Below, piece by piece: positions 49,510 to 60,300 of a stretch of DNA of 64,000 nt (within the stretch, counting starts at the first letter, position 1; every line of letters starts with the position of its first letter). Source of the DNA: Oryza sativa Japonica Group. Lineage: Eukaryota; Streptophyta; Magnoliopsida; Poales; Poaceae. Both the position numbers and the translations under genes were made by a program. The notes beneath the pieces are model-generated. The model was given only the letters and a program-made list of their open reading frames with translations. It was not told the origin of the DNA and searched no databases. Where the stretch lies: NCBI RefSeq assembly GCF_034140825.1, contig NC_089045.1, positions 1,918,501 to 1,982,500 of the forward strand, given 5' to 3'.

Positions 49510-52500
49510 TGTAGCGCCCGTTCCGTCGTGGCGTCTAGCGGGAAAACTATCTCTTAAAAACCTTATTTGCGAAATCCGTTTCTTTGCTTGTTGTCTAGTG
49601 TCCGTGTCATCTCAGATCTCAAATCTCTGATCTATCGTCGAGTTCAATCCCGAATCCAAATCCTTCCCAAATCAAATCCCTCCGCAAAAGTCTATTTTGC
49701 TTCCCTCGGGTTCGATGGGCCGAATCCCTCTCGGCCCATCTCCCCCTCTCTCTCTCTCTCCCTCTCTCTCTCTCCCCGCTCTGCCCGTGAGCCGCGTCGA
49801 GCTCTCCCTCTCCACTCTCGCGGCCGTTCCCGCCGATGCCGCCCAAATCGCCGCGCCGCCCGCGCGCGCGCGCGCGCCGTGGTGGCCGACCGGCCAGTCA
49901 CCGCCGCCGTCAGCGCCTGCCGCGCCTGCCCCGCGTCTGCCGCCCGTGTCGCCGCTCCACTCCAAACCGCCCCGCCGTCATCGCCGTCGTCATCGACTCG
50001 GCCCCGCCTCTCCCCGCGCGTGCCTCCAAGGGACGGAGGCAGAGCTCCCTCCTCTGCCGCGTCGCCCTCTCTCCCTCCTCCTTTTCCCCAAAGCGGCAAG
50101 GAGGCAAGCCCTCTTTCTCTCCCCCTTTTTCCCTTTTCCCTCCCGCCGGCGTCATCCTCCCCCCCCCCTCCTGTCGCCGTTTTGGCCGCGAGCGCCGAGC
50201 GCCAGCTCGCTCCCTTGACCGCCCAAGGTCGGTTTCCAAACCGACATCGCCGCCCTATAAACCCAAGCGCCTCCCTTCCTCTTTCCCCTCCCAATCTTCC
50301 CCGTTTCTCGCCCGCGCCATTGCTGTCTCTCTCGCCGGCCGCCGCCGTCGCGTGTGCCGGAGGAGCCGGTGCGCGTTAGGACGCGGAAGGGGACTCCGGG
50401 CGCTCGTCTTCTTCCTCTCCCCCGGCCAGAGGCCGGAGAGATCGCTCCCGTGCCGTCGGCCCATTGTCACTGCGCCCCATCACCCCCACACGGTAGTGCC
50501 TCCCTCCGTTCTCTCTCCTCGTTCCATCTCCTCCCCTTAGACTCGGGTAGTAGCACGAGTAGCCCCCCCCCCCCCCCGTAGCTAGCCGGCGCCGCCTCGA
50601 CTGCTGCCGTCGCTCGCCGTGTGCTCGTTGCCGTCGCCGCCCGAGCTCGGAAGCGCCTCTCGTCGCCGGCCTCCCTCGATGCGATTCCTCCTAATCCGGT
50701 GCAAGGGGTGGGTTCCCGTAGCCGCGTAGATGCTCTCGCCGCCAGGAATCGGCCCCTCGTGAACTCATCGCCGTTTCCCCCTTCTCCCGCCGTCGGTTGC
50801 CGCCGCCGCAATCCGCCGCCGTCGAGCATCCCCCGGCGAATCCGAGCCATTGGCTCGTCTCCCCTCGTCCTGTGCAACATCCCGGTGTGTTCGCCTTCGC
50901 CTGTATCGCCATGGTTCGCTCCGCCGCTCGCCGCTGTCGTCCGCCGTCCGTTCCGGCCGGCGTCGTCGTCTACCTCCCGCCGGCCCGCGTGGCAGCCACG
51001 TAGGCGCCACGTCGGCGCCACCTCGGCCGCGACCGGGTCAAGCAGACCCCGGTCCGCCGCTTCCCTCCGCCCCCTCGCGCGCGCACTCCACCGCGAGCCG
51101 TGAGGCTGCGCATGGGCCCGCCGCACCGCGTCCTCCGCGAACCGCGCGCATGCGTCGCGCCTCCCTTCCCAAACCCTAGCATGCCCCGCGTGCACCTCGC
51201 TCACGGTGAGCCGAGTCGCCGACAAGCGGGTCCCACCCGGGACCACGCGGGATGGGGACCCGGCCCACCGGCTCTCTCCCCTCCCCGCCCGCGCGCGCGC
51301 CTTGGGCCGCCTTCTTGGGCCGGCCGGCCCATTAAGCTCGGCCGAGCCGCCCCATTCTCTCAGGCCGCGCCCTAGCCGCCCGAGGGAAGTCTAATTTCCC
51401 TCCCTCCTTCTTTTCTTTTCTTTTTTTTTCAAAAAGGATTTAAATAAATCCTTTTCCTTTAGACCAAAAATCCAATAATCTTATAAATTCAATATCTTCC
51501 CAACCGTAAGTCCGTTTGACTCCGTTCAACTTCCAAAATTCCTCAAATCTCGAGATCTATCTAATGGCACGCTTAGAGGTCAATAATAGGGCTTTATTTT
51601 CGCCGTTTGCTGAGTTGTCCCGTTTCGCGTGTAGTTTCGGAGCCCGAAGACCCGCAGTGCGAGGATTTCGAGGATCAAGCTCAAGATCTCGAGCGAGGCA
51701 AGCCACCTTTGAACATCTTGAGCCTATATTTGAACTTAATTATGTTGCTTGAAAAATATTATGCATTGATAGGATCGCACTTAATCTGCTTGTCCCGTCT
51801 GCAAGGCAGATTAGCGGACCTACCTAACTTGTTGCATCTGATCCTTCCTTTGTAATTGTTATACCATGTTCCCTTGTACCCACCTAGTTGCGCCTCGGTA
51901 ATCGTGCACTCTGCACGGGTATCGACGGTCGCCTTAAAACTTAAAATCTGAGAAACATCTTGGGTAAAACTTAGGTTTTACAAAAGACTTGGAAAACCCG
52001 ACACCTGGGTCGGTGCTTGCGAACTAAATGAATTTCCAAAACCGCGGACCGGGGAACGTACCGGGTGTACGGTTTCCCGCTCTTGCACTTAAGGACCGTT
52101 TCCTTGGAATTTCATCCGAACATAAGACAAGTACGACCACATGGGTGGAATGGGACACCCCTAGCTGAGTAACTAGCTTATCGGGGGAGCCATGATGCTA
52201 AGAGACATGTGGATTCGCCGGGGTGGTGTCAGGGAGGACCCCTGGGCTTCCTGGCACAGTATGGTCTGGGACCTAATCTGGTGTTGGTCTGGGACCCCTC
52301 TCGTTGGCATATGGTGAACCTGTGTCGGCTTTCGAAATGCCTTGTCATGAAAGCCTTAAGGTCTCTAGTCATGGCCGTTCTGCACGGGCTGGATGATCCG
52401 GGTTAGTAATGTCGTGTGGGTAAAGTGTACCCCCTCTGCAGAGGTTATTAAAACTGTTCGAACAGCCGTGCCCACGATCATGGGCGGATGTGAGGTGATT

Positions 52501-53209
52501 CCTAGCGTAGTTTTGTTTGACTACTGCCTTGTGAAATTTGCTGTTGTGGAATGGGTTTGATGTTTGGAAAATCTGCGGCTGATGGGATCAGCCAGGCCCG
52601 GGTGGTCGTTTGAAAGCTGTTGGCCGGGTGCCAATCTTGATCAATTCAAAAGACTGATACATTGCACATACTCCGACCGGACGAGACGCACTGTCTCATC
52701 CGTGTCGTTTGAGAAGCACTCCCTTAGTTGTTTCAGAAAAGAGTTTAAATAAAATCAATCGCAAAAACAACGGCATTTCTTTGAAGCCTGCATTAAACAC
52801 TTATTTCCCATAGCTTGCTGAGTACTCCTGTACTCACCCTTGCTCTATATAAATAATCCCCCCCTCCCCAGTTGCTGAAGAAGATGAAGCGGATCCCGCT
52901 GACGAGGAGTTCTTCCAGGAGCAAGCCGGCTACGCTGAGTTTTAGGGTTTCGGCCTAGTTCCCAAGTCGCGCCTGTGATGTTTGGTCCAAGTCTTGGCTT
53001 CCGCTTCCCTTTTGTAATGCAGTTGTGAGCTGGGTTCTGTCCGCAGCCCAACATAACTGTACTCCTACTCTATAATAAAGAGACCTCTATTGCTGTGATA
53101 TTCTGTCTTCCTGTGATACCAGCACTGTTTCCTGGGACTGGTATCGATTAACAGGTTAATTTGGAGCGTCACGGGCTAGTTCCGGTCGGGACTAGTTCGG
53201 GGCGTGACA
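49510..53209 (+). mobile_element. Solo LTR (3.7 kb), inverted relative to 33645-37428, perfect target duplication
   Basis: Starts TGTAGCGCCC and ends GGGGCGTGACA, with 5-bp direct repeat GTTGG at 49505-49509 and 53210-53214. There are no internal retroviral genes, so it is a solo LTR. An AATAAA signal at 53074-53079 near the right end supports plus-strand sense. It is collinear with the reverse complement of 33645-37428 over its whole length. The exact target duplication suggests it is no older than the other copies. Confidence 0.9.
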
Positions 53210-53214
53210 GTTGG

Positions 53215-53541
53215 ACAACCAGGATGGCGATTAGGCGCTAAGCGAGGTTGGGTGACGCCGGTCCTCACTCTCGTCTTTAATACGGCGGGCCGTGCTGTCC
53301 TTGGCCCTCTGCCTCCCCCATGCCCCGCCTCAACCTCGTCATCGTCGGCTTTCACCTCCTTACTTCCTGAGGCCGAAGCTCGAGATGGAGAGAGGTGTCA
53401 TCTTTGGGCCAAAGCTCGAGATGAAGAGAGGTGTGTCGTCCCTACCGTGTGCTCCGGGGGGTGGAGAGAGAAGGTTTTTTCTTTTTTTATATATTTTCAT
53501 GTGACTTATATGTGGGGTCCACGTGGGTCCTATGCTGACTC
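53215..53541. other. GC-rich stretch, no gene recognised
   Basis: A short direct repeat (AAAGCTCGAGATGAAGAGAGGTGT and a close variant at about 53375 and 53411) and a GTGGGGTCCACGTGGGTCC block typical of degenerate grass transposons. No supported coding frame. Confidence 0.35.
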
Positions 53542-53842
53542 AGGTGTTGTTTGTTTTAGCTTAAGATTATTGTAATCTAGATTATTAAGCCAAATTATTT
53601 TAAGCTGGATTATAATAAGCCGACATAAGATAAGCTGTTAGCTGTTTGTTTCTCTGGATTATTAGTTGGTTGTTAGTTGTTAGCCACCCAATAATCTAAA
53701 AAAGCACCTTTAGAGTGGATTATCATATTATAGTAATCTGGCTTATAGATTGTAATAATCTATCATAATAAGTTATCTGCTTATTTCAGCTTACTCCTAA
53801 TAATCCAGATTATAATAATCCTAAGCTGAATCAAACAGGACA
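53542..53842. mobile_element. MITE with hAT-like ends
   Basis: GTGTTGTTTGTTTTAGCTTA on the left and TAAGCTGAATCAAACAGGAC on the right form an imperfect inverted repeat. The interior is AT-rich with repeated AATAATC and GATTATT motifs. Exact boundaries and target duplication are uncertain. Confidence 0.6.
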
Positions 53843-54179
53843 GGTTGACTGTATTCAACTTGCCACATCAGCGAAACCAGTGCTGAAGGACCTAATTTAA
53901 CCCGGTTTAAGTTAGGTGATAATAAAAATTTCTTGTATTGCGGCTCAGGGATGTGACTTAAACTCGATGAAAAGAAAATTGTAGAGACGTAAAGTGGAGT
54001 TAATCCAACGTGCTTATTATGGGGGTTGCTACGGCGCGCGTGCGCGCCAAGAAAGGGAGTTGGCGAGCACTTCCTCCCCTTTAGTCTTAACTACATATAT
54101 TAGTCAATATACTTAACACTAATGATACTAATTAAGAATATATTCTGGAGATTTTTTGGGAGATTTTTTTCTAACAGAT

Positions 54180-54520
54180 TGAAAATTTTTTAAGTTAGAT
54201 TTGAAAACTTTCGATTTAAGTTTTAAATTTTAAAGTCAAATTTTAAAAACATTCAACTCAGATTTGAAAACTTTCAACTCGAGAATCGAGATTCAAAAAC
54301 TTTCAAGTCCAGAGTTGAAAAATTTGAAAACTTTCAACTTGAGATTTGAAAACTTTCAACTCAGATTTGAGAACTTTCAACTCGAGAATCGAGATTTAAA
54401 AACTTTCAAGTCCAGATTTAAAAATTTTAAAAACTTTCAGTTTAAGATTTGAAAACTTTAAACTTAAGATTTGAAAACTTTCAAATCAAAATTTTAAAAC
54501 TTTAAAACTCAAAACATGCT
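54180..54520. repeat. AT-rich minisatellite
   Basis: More than ten degenerate copies of a unit of about 20-30 bp based on GATTTGAAAACTTTCAACTC. A higher-order block containing GAGAATCGAGATT(C/T)AAAAACTTTCAAGTCCAGA occurs twice (about 54280 and 54383). Confidence 0.85.
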
Positions 54521-54699
54521 AAAAGATTAAAAAAATCAGAAAAAGTGAGGAAAGAAAACGAAAAAAAAGATAAAAAGGCGTGGAGAGGCGCGCGCGCCGG
54601 CGCAGCGATGCTAGGCCTTATGGGCCTAAAACGCACGCTGCCGGCGACGCTAACTAGTGATTCCGGCTTATTATTGCCCCGGAGGCGAGCGGCATATGT

Positions 54700-54895
54700 G
54701 CTGGAAAGGAACTCCGGCCTACGTACGGCCTGTATAAGTTGGTCCAGGCGGGACTGCGGCCTCGGCCCAGACCCCAGAACGGGGTTACAGACTACGCGCG
54801 GCCCATATATGTTGGGCTGGAACGTGATTATAGCCTACGTGAGGCCCATATAATTAACCTGGGCCGGAACAGAATTCCAGCCTACGTACGTTGAG
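54700..54895. repeat. Degenerate tandem repeat with CCTACGTACG motifs
   Basis: Four occurrences of a (G/A)(G/A)CCTACG(T/C) block near 54715, 54788, 54831 and 54879. Three are followed by GGCC(C/T)(A/G)TATA and a GGNCCNGGCNGGAAC-like segment. Spacing is 43-75 bp. Confidence 0.5.
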
Positions 54896-56346
54896 TTCAT
54901 CTCAGCGATGACGGTGAGCGCGCAGCGAGAGCGAGAAGACGTCCACCGCTGTGAGTGTGAACGAGCTAGCGGATGAGGTTGCCGCGGTACGCCCTACGCC
55001 ATGGAGGAGCATCAGTTTTCAAACCACCTCTCATCATCTCATGTCCACACGTCAGTTAAGTCATCAGACTGGAGCGTTTTTTGGCAGCCGTACGTACGTC
55101 GAGCTATGCATGCGAAGTTTCTTGGCGCCTTCCCGATCGCGATCAACCCCAAATCCATCACGTACGTATGCATTCCGGTCGTTTAAGTTTGATAATGTTC
55201 ACATTATACATACGACTTACCCAATCACGTAACTTAGTTAATTAGGAGTAACACGTATTGTGTGGGTGTGCCCCCGTGGTAATGTTGATGTTGATTGCTG
55301 CCGACATCCATGCATGCGTGTTGAACTGTTGAAGTGAACACCGGCGCCGAAAATCTAAGCTGCGAGATAAAAAAAACTCTCTCAAGTTGCATGCTGATCA
55401 ATTTGTCATTTATCTGTTGCAATCCAAATAAAGTGTTTTTTTCCTCGAGTGAATATTTCCTTGTTTTATGTATATAATCTAAATAAATTATAAATAAAAT
55501 TAAATGAATTGGCAAGATGTGTTATATCACTCCACAGGTTTAAATTTTGACTTATACAAATTCAAAAAAATAACAAATATGATTATATATTAAATTATAC
55601 ATGCATGTATAAGTCGAATATGAGCTGCATTATTGTATATATTATATATTAATCTATTTTTACTATATATTTTTAATATTTCCATTGACATTTTTAATTA
55701 GTTACATGAAAAAACGATGGAACATTCCTCCCACCAATAGACAAAAAGACACCCCCAGTGCAATCCTCTTGTATTTTAGATTGATCATCGTTCTATTGTA
55801 TTCATAACATTATAAGATGCGATATGATATAATGATACAAACTTCATTTTCATACGTACCTCCTCCTTCCCAAAATATATGATAATCTTATCTAAAGTTT
55901 TTTTCCCTGAAAAAAGTTTAAATTTTATCAGAAATATAACAATCTAGTTGTAAAACAATATTTTTACCATTAAAACTACCCATTCTATTCATTTTGTTTA
56001 CTATAGTCTTAACTAGTCCAGGTCTATAACTCACCAGTTCCGAGAAGGCAACCAAGCCTATTTACTCATTTTCTTACATAGGTGTCAAAGGCTAAAACTT
56101 ATTATATTTTAAAATGAAGGGTAGTTAAGTAGTACACATATATATGATGCTACACCCAATGACGTTCCTACTTGAAGCTTTCCTGTAGTCCCCGGATATC
56201 GGGTAGCTTGTCTATTTTCTGTTGTTATAGTCATATTAACCATTATATTACTCAATAATTAGATTATATGTATATCTAGAACCTCACTAATTTTTTATGG
56301 GTTAGACACTGGCTGCACCTATGCATGCATATGCATTTGGTATTGA
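54896..56346. other. Intergenic region, AT-rich
   Basis: Small open frames exist at 54951-55232, but none has recognisable features. 55500-56300 is AT-rich. No complete element or gene is seen. Confidence 0.4.
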
Positions 56347-56929
56347 GGCCCTGTTTACTTTTAGGGGTGAAAAGTTTTGGCGTGTCACATCGGATATATG
56401 GACACCTATAGGGGGTGTTTGGTTGATTGCTTCACTTTGCCACGCCACACTTCAGTCATACCACAGTTTTTAGGCGTATGTTTGTTTCAATGCCACAGTT
56501 GTGTCATTCTACACTTTTCTACCCTTAGGTCCCACATGTCATACTCAGATAACTAGACCTAACATTGCCACACTTGTGGCTAACTATTTCTTGGCCATAC
56601 TTTTACCACATGCCACAACTTGCCTAAGCTTAGTTATGGCAAGCTTAGGCATCAACCAAACAACCATAGTCTAATAACAAAACAAATTACAGATTCCGCC
56701 TGTAAACTGCGAGATGAATTTATTAAGCCTAATTAATCCGTCATTAGCAAATATTTACTGTAGCACCACATTGTCAAATCATGGCGCAATTAGGCTTAAA
56801 AGATTCGTCGCGCAATTTACACACGATCTATATAATTAGTTTTTTCGTCTATATTTAATACTCTATTCATGTGTCCAAACATTCGATGTGACATGGTAAA
56901 AAGTTTTCGTGTGTGAACTAAACAGGGCC
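56347..56929. mobile_element. MITE with GGCCCTGTTTA ends, host to a nested MITE
   Basis: Inverted ends GGCCCTGTTTAC and TAAACAGGGCC. The interior (GTCATTAGCAAATATTTACTG, TAGCACCACATTGTCAAAT) is repeated almost word for word in the neighbouring element at 56963-57436. A smaller MITE sits at 56411-56665. Confidence 0.75.
56411..56665. mobile_element. Nested MITE, GGTGTTTGGTTGAT ends
   Basis: GGGGTGTTTGGTTGATTGC and GCATCAACCAAACAACC are inverted. The segment is absent from the neighbouring copy at the corresponding position, which supports a later insertion. Confidence 0.7.
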
Positions 56930-56962
56930 TAAGTTGCATTCGATGGGAAATCTGAAGTACAT

Positions 56963-57436
56963 GGGGTGTTTAGATCCAGGGGTGTAAAGTTCTGGCGTGT
57001 CACATTGGGTATTATATAGGATGTCGCATGGGGTGTTCGGGCACTAATAAAAAAACTAATTACAGAATCCATCCGTAAACCACAAGACGAATTTATTAAA
57101 CCTAGGTTGTGTTTAGTTCCACGCCAAAATTGGAAGTTTGAATAAAAAAGTTAGAAGTTTATGTATGTAGGAAAGTTTTAATGTGATGGAAAAGTTGGAA
57201 GTTTGAAGAAAAAGTTGGGAACTAAACAACGCCCTAATTAATCTGTCATTAGCAAATGTTTACTGTAGCACCACATTGTCAAATTATGGAGCAATTAAGC
57301 TTAAAATATCTGTCTCGCAAATTAGTCGCAATCTATGTAATTAGTTATTTTTTAATCTATATTTAATAATTTATGCGGGTGTTAAACATTCAATGTGACA
57401 TGGTGTAAAATTTTAAGGTGGAATCTAAACAGGCCC
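56963..57436. mobile_element. Second copy of the GGCCCTGTTTA-type MITE
   Basis: Shares the interior of 56347-56929 and ends AAACAGGCCC. It begins GGGGTGTTTAGATCC and is only about 33 bp from the first copy. A different small MITE is nested at 57105-57233. Confidence 0.72.
57105..57233. mobile_element. Nested 129-bp MITE with 3-bp target duplication
   Basis: Ends GGTTGTGTTTAGTTCC and GGAACTAAACAACGCC, flanked by CTA on both sides. The uninterrupted sequence (CCTAATTAATC) is seen in the first copy near 56728. Confidence 0.82.
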
Positions 57437-57751
57437 ACATTTCCGAATTGTCTCACAACTCACAAGCTAGTGGACTACGCACCATGAAGGGGTACGGTAG
57501 TCATTGTCTGTGTAATTTTGTATGTGAACTTTGGTACAAAATCTCGCTCATGCCGTATCCTCCTCAAAGGACATACTGAAACCTTCAAAGCCCAGCCGAA
57601 TAAACAGCAGAAATGGTAGGCCCGCGCGATTCGGTTTTCCCGCGCACGAAGCTTCGTGGAAGCTCACCTTGCCTTGTTCCCCTATAATTCCTCGTCTTCC
57701 CCCTCATCTTCCTCGCCCCTTCCTCAGCTCTCGATTTCTAAAGACATCGCC

Positions 57752-58339
57752 ATGATGAAGCTTGCACATTTGTTCGGCTCTTCTTCTTCTTCGTCTTCGT
57801 CTTCCTCCAAGAAGAGGAGGAAGAAGAGGAGGAGCGGCGCCAAGAGCTGCTCCTTCGGCTCCACCACGTCTTCGTCGTCGTCGTCGTTGGCGGCGTCATC
57901 ATCCGATGATTCCGCCGCCACCACGCCGAGATCCGTGTTGCCGGCGTCGGCGGCGGCGTCCTCCTCCGGCACCAAAAAGCCGGCGGCGGTGGCCGTGACG
58001 CGGGAGGACCTGGAGGTGGCCCTGCGGAGGATCGTGTCGAGCAAGGAGGAGCTGGCCGCGATGCTCGCCGAGGCGGAGTGCGCCGGGGAGCTCGTGCTGG
58101 AGGAGATCGCGGCCGCGGCGGCGGACGAGGGCGAGCTGAAGGAGACGTTCGCGGTGTTCGACGCCGACGGGGACGGGAGGATCTCCGCCGAGGAGCTCCG
58201 CGCCGTGCTCGCGTCGCTCGGCGACGAGCTCTGCTCCGTCGACGACTGCCGCCGCATGATCGGCGGCGTGGACACCGACGGCGACGGGTTCGTCTGCTTC
58301 GACGAGTTCGCCCGCATGATGATGTATGGCTGCGCGTGA
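57752..58339 (+). CDS. Calmodulin-like EF-hand protein (195 aa, single exon)
   Basis: Two canonical EF-hand loops lie in the C-terminal third: [12 protein letters not shown] at residues 137-148 and [12 protein letters not shown] at 174-185. Both have Asp at loop positions 1, 3 and 5 and Glu at 12, so both should bind calcium. The domain belongs to the calmodulin-like (CML) sensor family, which relays calcium signals to target proteins. The N-terminal 80 residues are low complexity: a run of ten Ser (10-19), a basic cluster KKRRKKRR (20-27) that could be a nuclear localisation or membrane-binding patch, then more Ser/Ala. A helical linker (residues 83-130) precedes the EF pair. The start at 57752 follows GCC; an in-frame ATG 96 nt upstream (57656) would add 32 residues but has a weaker context. 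Confidence 0.9.
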   Translation: MMKLAHLFGSSSSSSSSSSKKRRKKRRSGAKSCSFGSTTSSSSSSLAASSSDDSAATTPRSVLPASAAASSSGTKKPAAVAVTREDLEVALRRIVSSKEELAAMLAEAECAGELVLEEIAAAAADEGELKETFAVFDADGDGRISAEELRAVLASLGDELCSVDDCRRMIGGVDTDGDGFVCFDEFARMMMYGCA

Positions 58340-58531
58340 TTATATATTGGTTACTAGGTTTTGATCGATGTACGTAATGCATGTTAATCGATCGTCTCCT
58401 GTATGTACGTGTCGTTCATCTGCTGTTCATTGTCTCCACTGATTTCTTTTGTTCTCTTTGTACGTAGTACGAGTTTCACAGAAGAAATGAACAGAACGGT
58501 CAGTTTAGATCGGTAACGTTTTTTTCCTTTA

Positions 58532-58575
58532 CTAGCTGATTTGCCCGTGCATTGCAATAGAATCAAAGGACAGAT
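58532..58575 (-). mobile_element. Putative Helitron 3' end, inverted
   Basis: On the minus strand the sequence reads TTGCAATGCACGGGCAAATC, then CTAG and T, close to the consensus of rice Helitron 3' ends. The hairpin is degenerate, and the other end was not found. Confidence 0.45.
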
Positions 58576-58660
58576 TGAGGATTGGGAATTGAAAGCGAGT
58601 ACACAAGTTTCACCGATGTTGAGAGGCACACACGTCAATGATACGGAGTGATGGTAGCTT

Positions 58661-58720
58661 AGTTCATTCACAACCCAAGACACTAAACATAGTTTATATA
58701 AACTCCACATCATCACACTA
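58661..58720. repeat. Orphan end of the GGCCATTCNCAACCCAA MITE
   Basis: About 60 bp matching the left end of the complete element at 58728-59017 (CATTCACAACCCAAGACACT against CATTCCCAACCCAAAACACT, then AAACTCCACATCATCA in both), in the same orientation and only a few bases away. Confidence 0.6.
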
Positions 58721-58727
58721 CTCTTCT

Positions 58728-59017
58728 AAGGCCATTCCCAACCCAAAACACTAGACATAGTTTCCATAAACTCCACATCATCAAGAAACTAGTACTAGAC
58801 ACCACTCTTCCAATGCAAACACCACTATTCCATACTTAAATTTAATGCTACTTATTTCACATGATGTCTTGGATATTGTGTAGAAACCATGTCTCATGCA
58901 AGACATGGTTTCCTTCTCTTTTTTTCATTTATTCACTTGCCGCATCATTTTTCATCCTAGTTAACAGCTTATTTAATGCTATGGACACCACTTAGTCATT
59001 GGGTTGTGAATGGCCTT
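58728..59017. mobile_element. MITE with AAGGCCATTC ends
   Basis: AAGGCCATTCCCAACCCAA on the left and TTGGGTTGTGAATGGCCTT on the right are inverted repeats with one mismatch. The centre contains a second hairpin (AAACCATGTCTCATGCAAGACATGGTTT). 290 bp with no coding capacity. Confidence 0.82.
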
Positions 59018-59055
59018 ATTCACTGCTACCACTACTGTCAACATTTAGAGTTATA

Positions 59056-59315
59056 CTCCCTCCATCCACAAAAGTTGTACATATTACTTTTGTCACCAAG
59101 ACCAATGAGAAATTAAATCATCTTTGATGTTTCAAAATCATGGAGTGAATGCAAGTATGCAACCAATGAGTATTTAGAAGACTCCTTAAATTCTAATCAA
59201 ACATTTAAATTTATCTCTTCATTTAAGTCTTAAATACATAAAGAATACAAATAGAAATAACTTATTTAGAAAAACTCAAATGTGAAATATGTCTAACTTT
59301 TATGGATGGGGGGAG
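59056..59315. mobile_element. Stowaway MITE
   Basis: Ends CTCCCTCCATCCACAAAAGT and ACTTTTATGGATGGGGGGAG, flanked by TA dinucleotides. 260 bp. Confidence 0.88.
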
Positions 59316-60300
59316 TATAAATTAATTATACGTAAGATGCACATACATACCATCATATACACCAGCCATTGATCTTTTTTTTTAATTTTTAGACTTACAG
59401 TAAACACAAGCACACATATCTCTATATACGCAACACCATACTCCCACACTTGGTTATGATTCCATCATCATATCATAGGTGCCTCAGCATTATTATTGGA
59501 TGTTTATACTTCATATATATGTAACCCAAAATCCCTTGTAGTATGGAGGGAGTAGAAGTCCTGTAATCCACTCATATATTAATAGCTGTGTTCTAACCCC
59601 TAAGCCGCTAAACGTATGATGTTTTAAAACAAAGTTTTCTATAGAAATTTCTTAAAAACTTTAAGTAAATATATTTTTAAGTTTATTCAATCTTAGTTAA
59701 ACATACGTCAATTGAGTGTTTTCTCCAAGTAAAGCCAAGCAGCTAATTGCCTGCCCGATAGGCACGTTGGAACGGGGCCTTAATTAATCTTCCCGTGGAA
59801 AACAGTTTGCATGCGTTGTACATGTTGAGCGCGCGGGAGACCGGAGACATCAGTGCGTTGCAATTGCGGGGCAACTTACCAACGGTGCATGCAATTCCAG
59901 CGAGATGCAGTGCAACTTTCCGGTCAAAAGCAAACTAGCCCTGCACTTTTTCAGTGACAAAGACAAGAGGTCAAGCACTCAAGCTGCAGGACAAAGTGAT
60001 CTAAACACTGAGTTTCACTTTTCACAAACTATCTTTATGATCCAAAGTGATCTATACTGTGAAGCATCGATCACAGTAGTACTGTCACATTAATAGTGTC
60101 ATACACTCATACTCAACATCGCAACCAGGTTGCAAATTCAACCGTGCAGCACCTTGGATGACGATGATGATGCTGGCAAATAGCAACAATCTCCCAGTGA
60201 AAACAACACAATTAAGCTGATCAATTCAGTTCTCTCCACTCAAATGATCCAATCCAAACAAGCTGTCAATTTCACACAGAGAACACATGCGCGTGCACAG
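59316..60300. other. Intergenic region 3' of the GRAS gene
   Basis: A MITE relic (GTATGGAGGGAGTA) lies near 59540. The last 300 bp probably include the GRAS 3' UTR. No gene is seen. Confidence 0.45.

Noticed and set aside
49567-51246. Open frames of 200-270 aa
   Set aside because: They are inside the inverted solo LTR copy, with the same GC bias; not genes.
54180-54520. Possible CRISPR-like array
   Set aside because: The repeats are contiguous and degenerate with no unique spacers; it is a eukaryotic minisatellite.
57724-58382. Minus-strand frames of about 200 aa
   Set aside because: Complement of the EF-hand gene. The Ser- and Arg-rich content reflects its codon bias.
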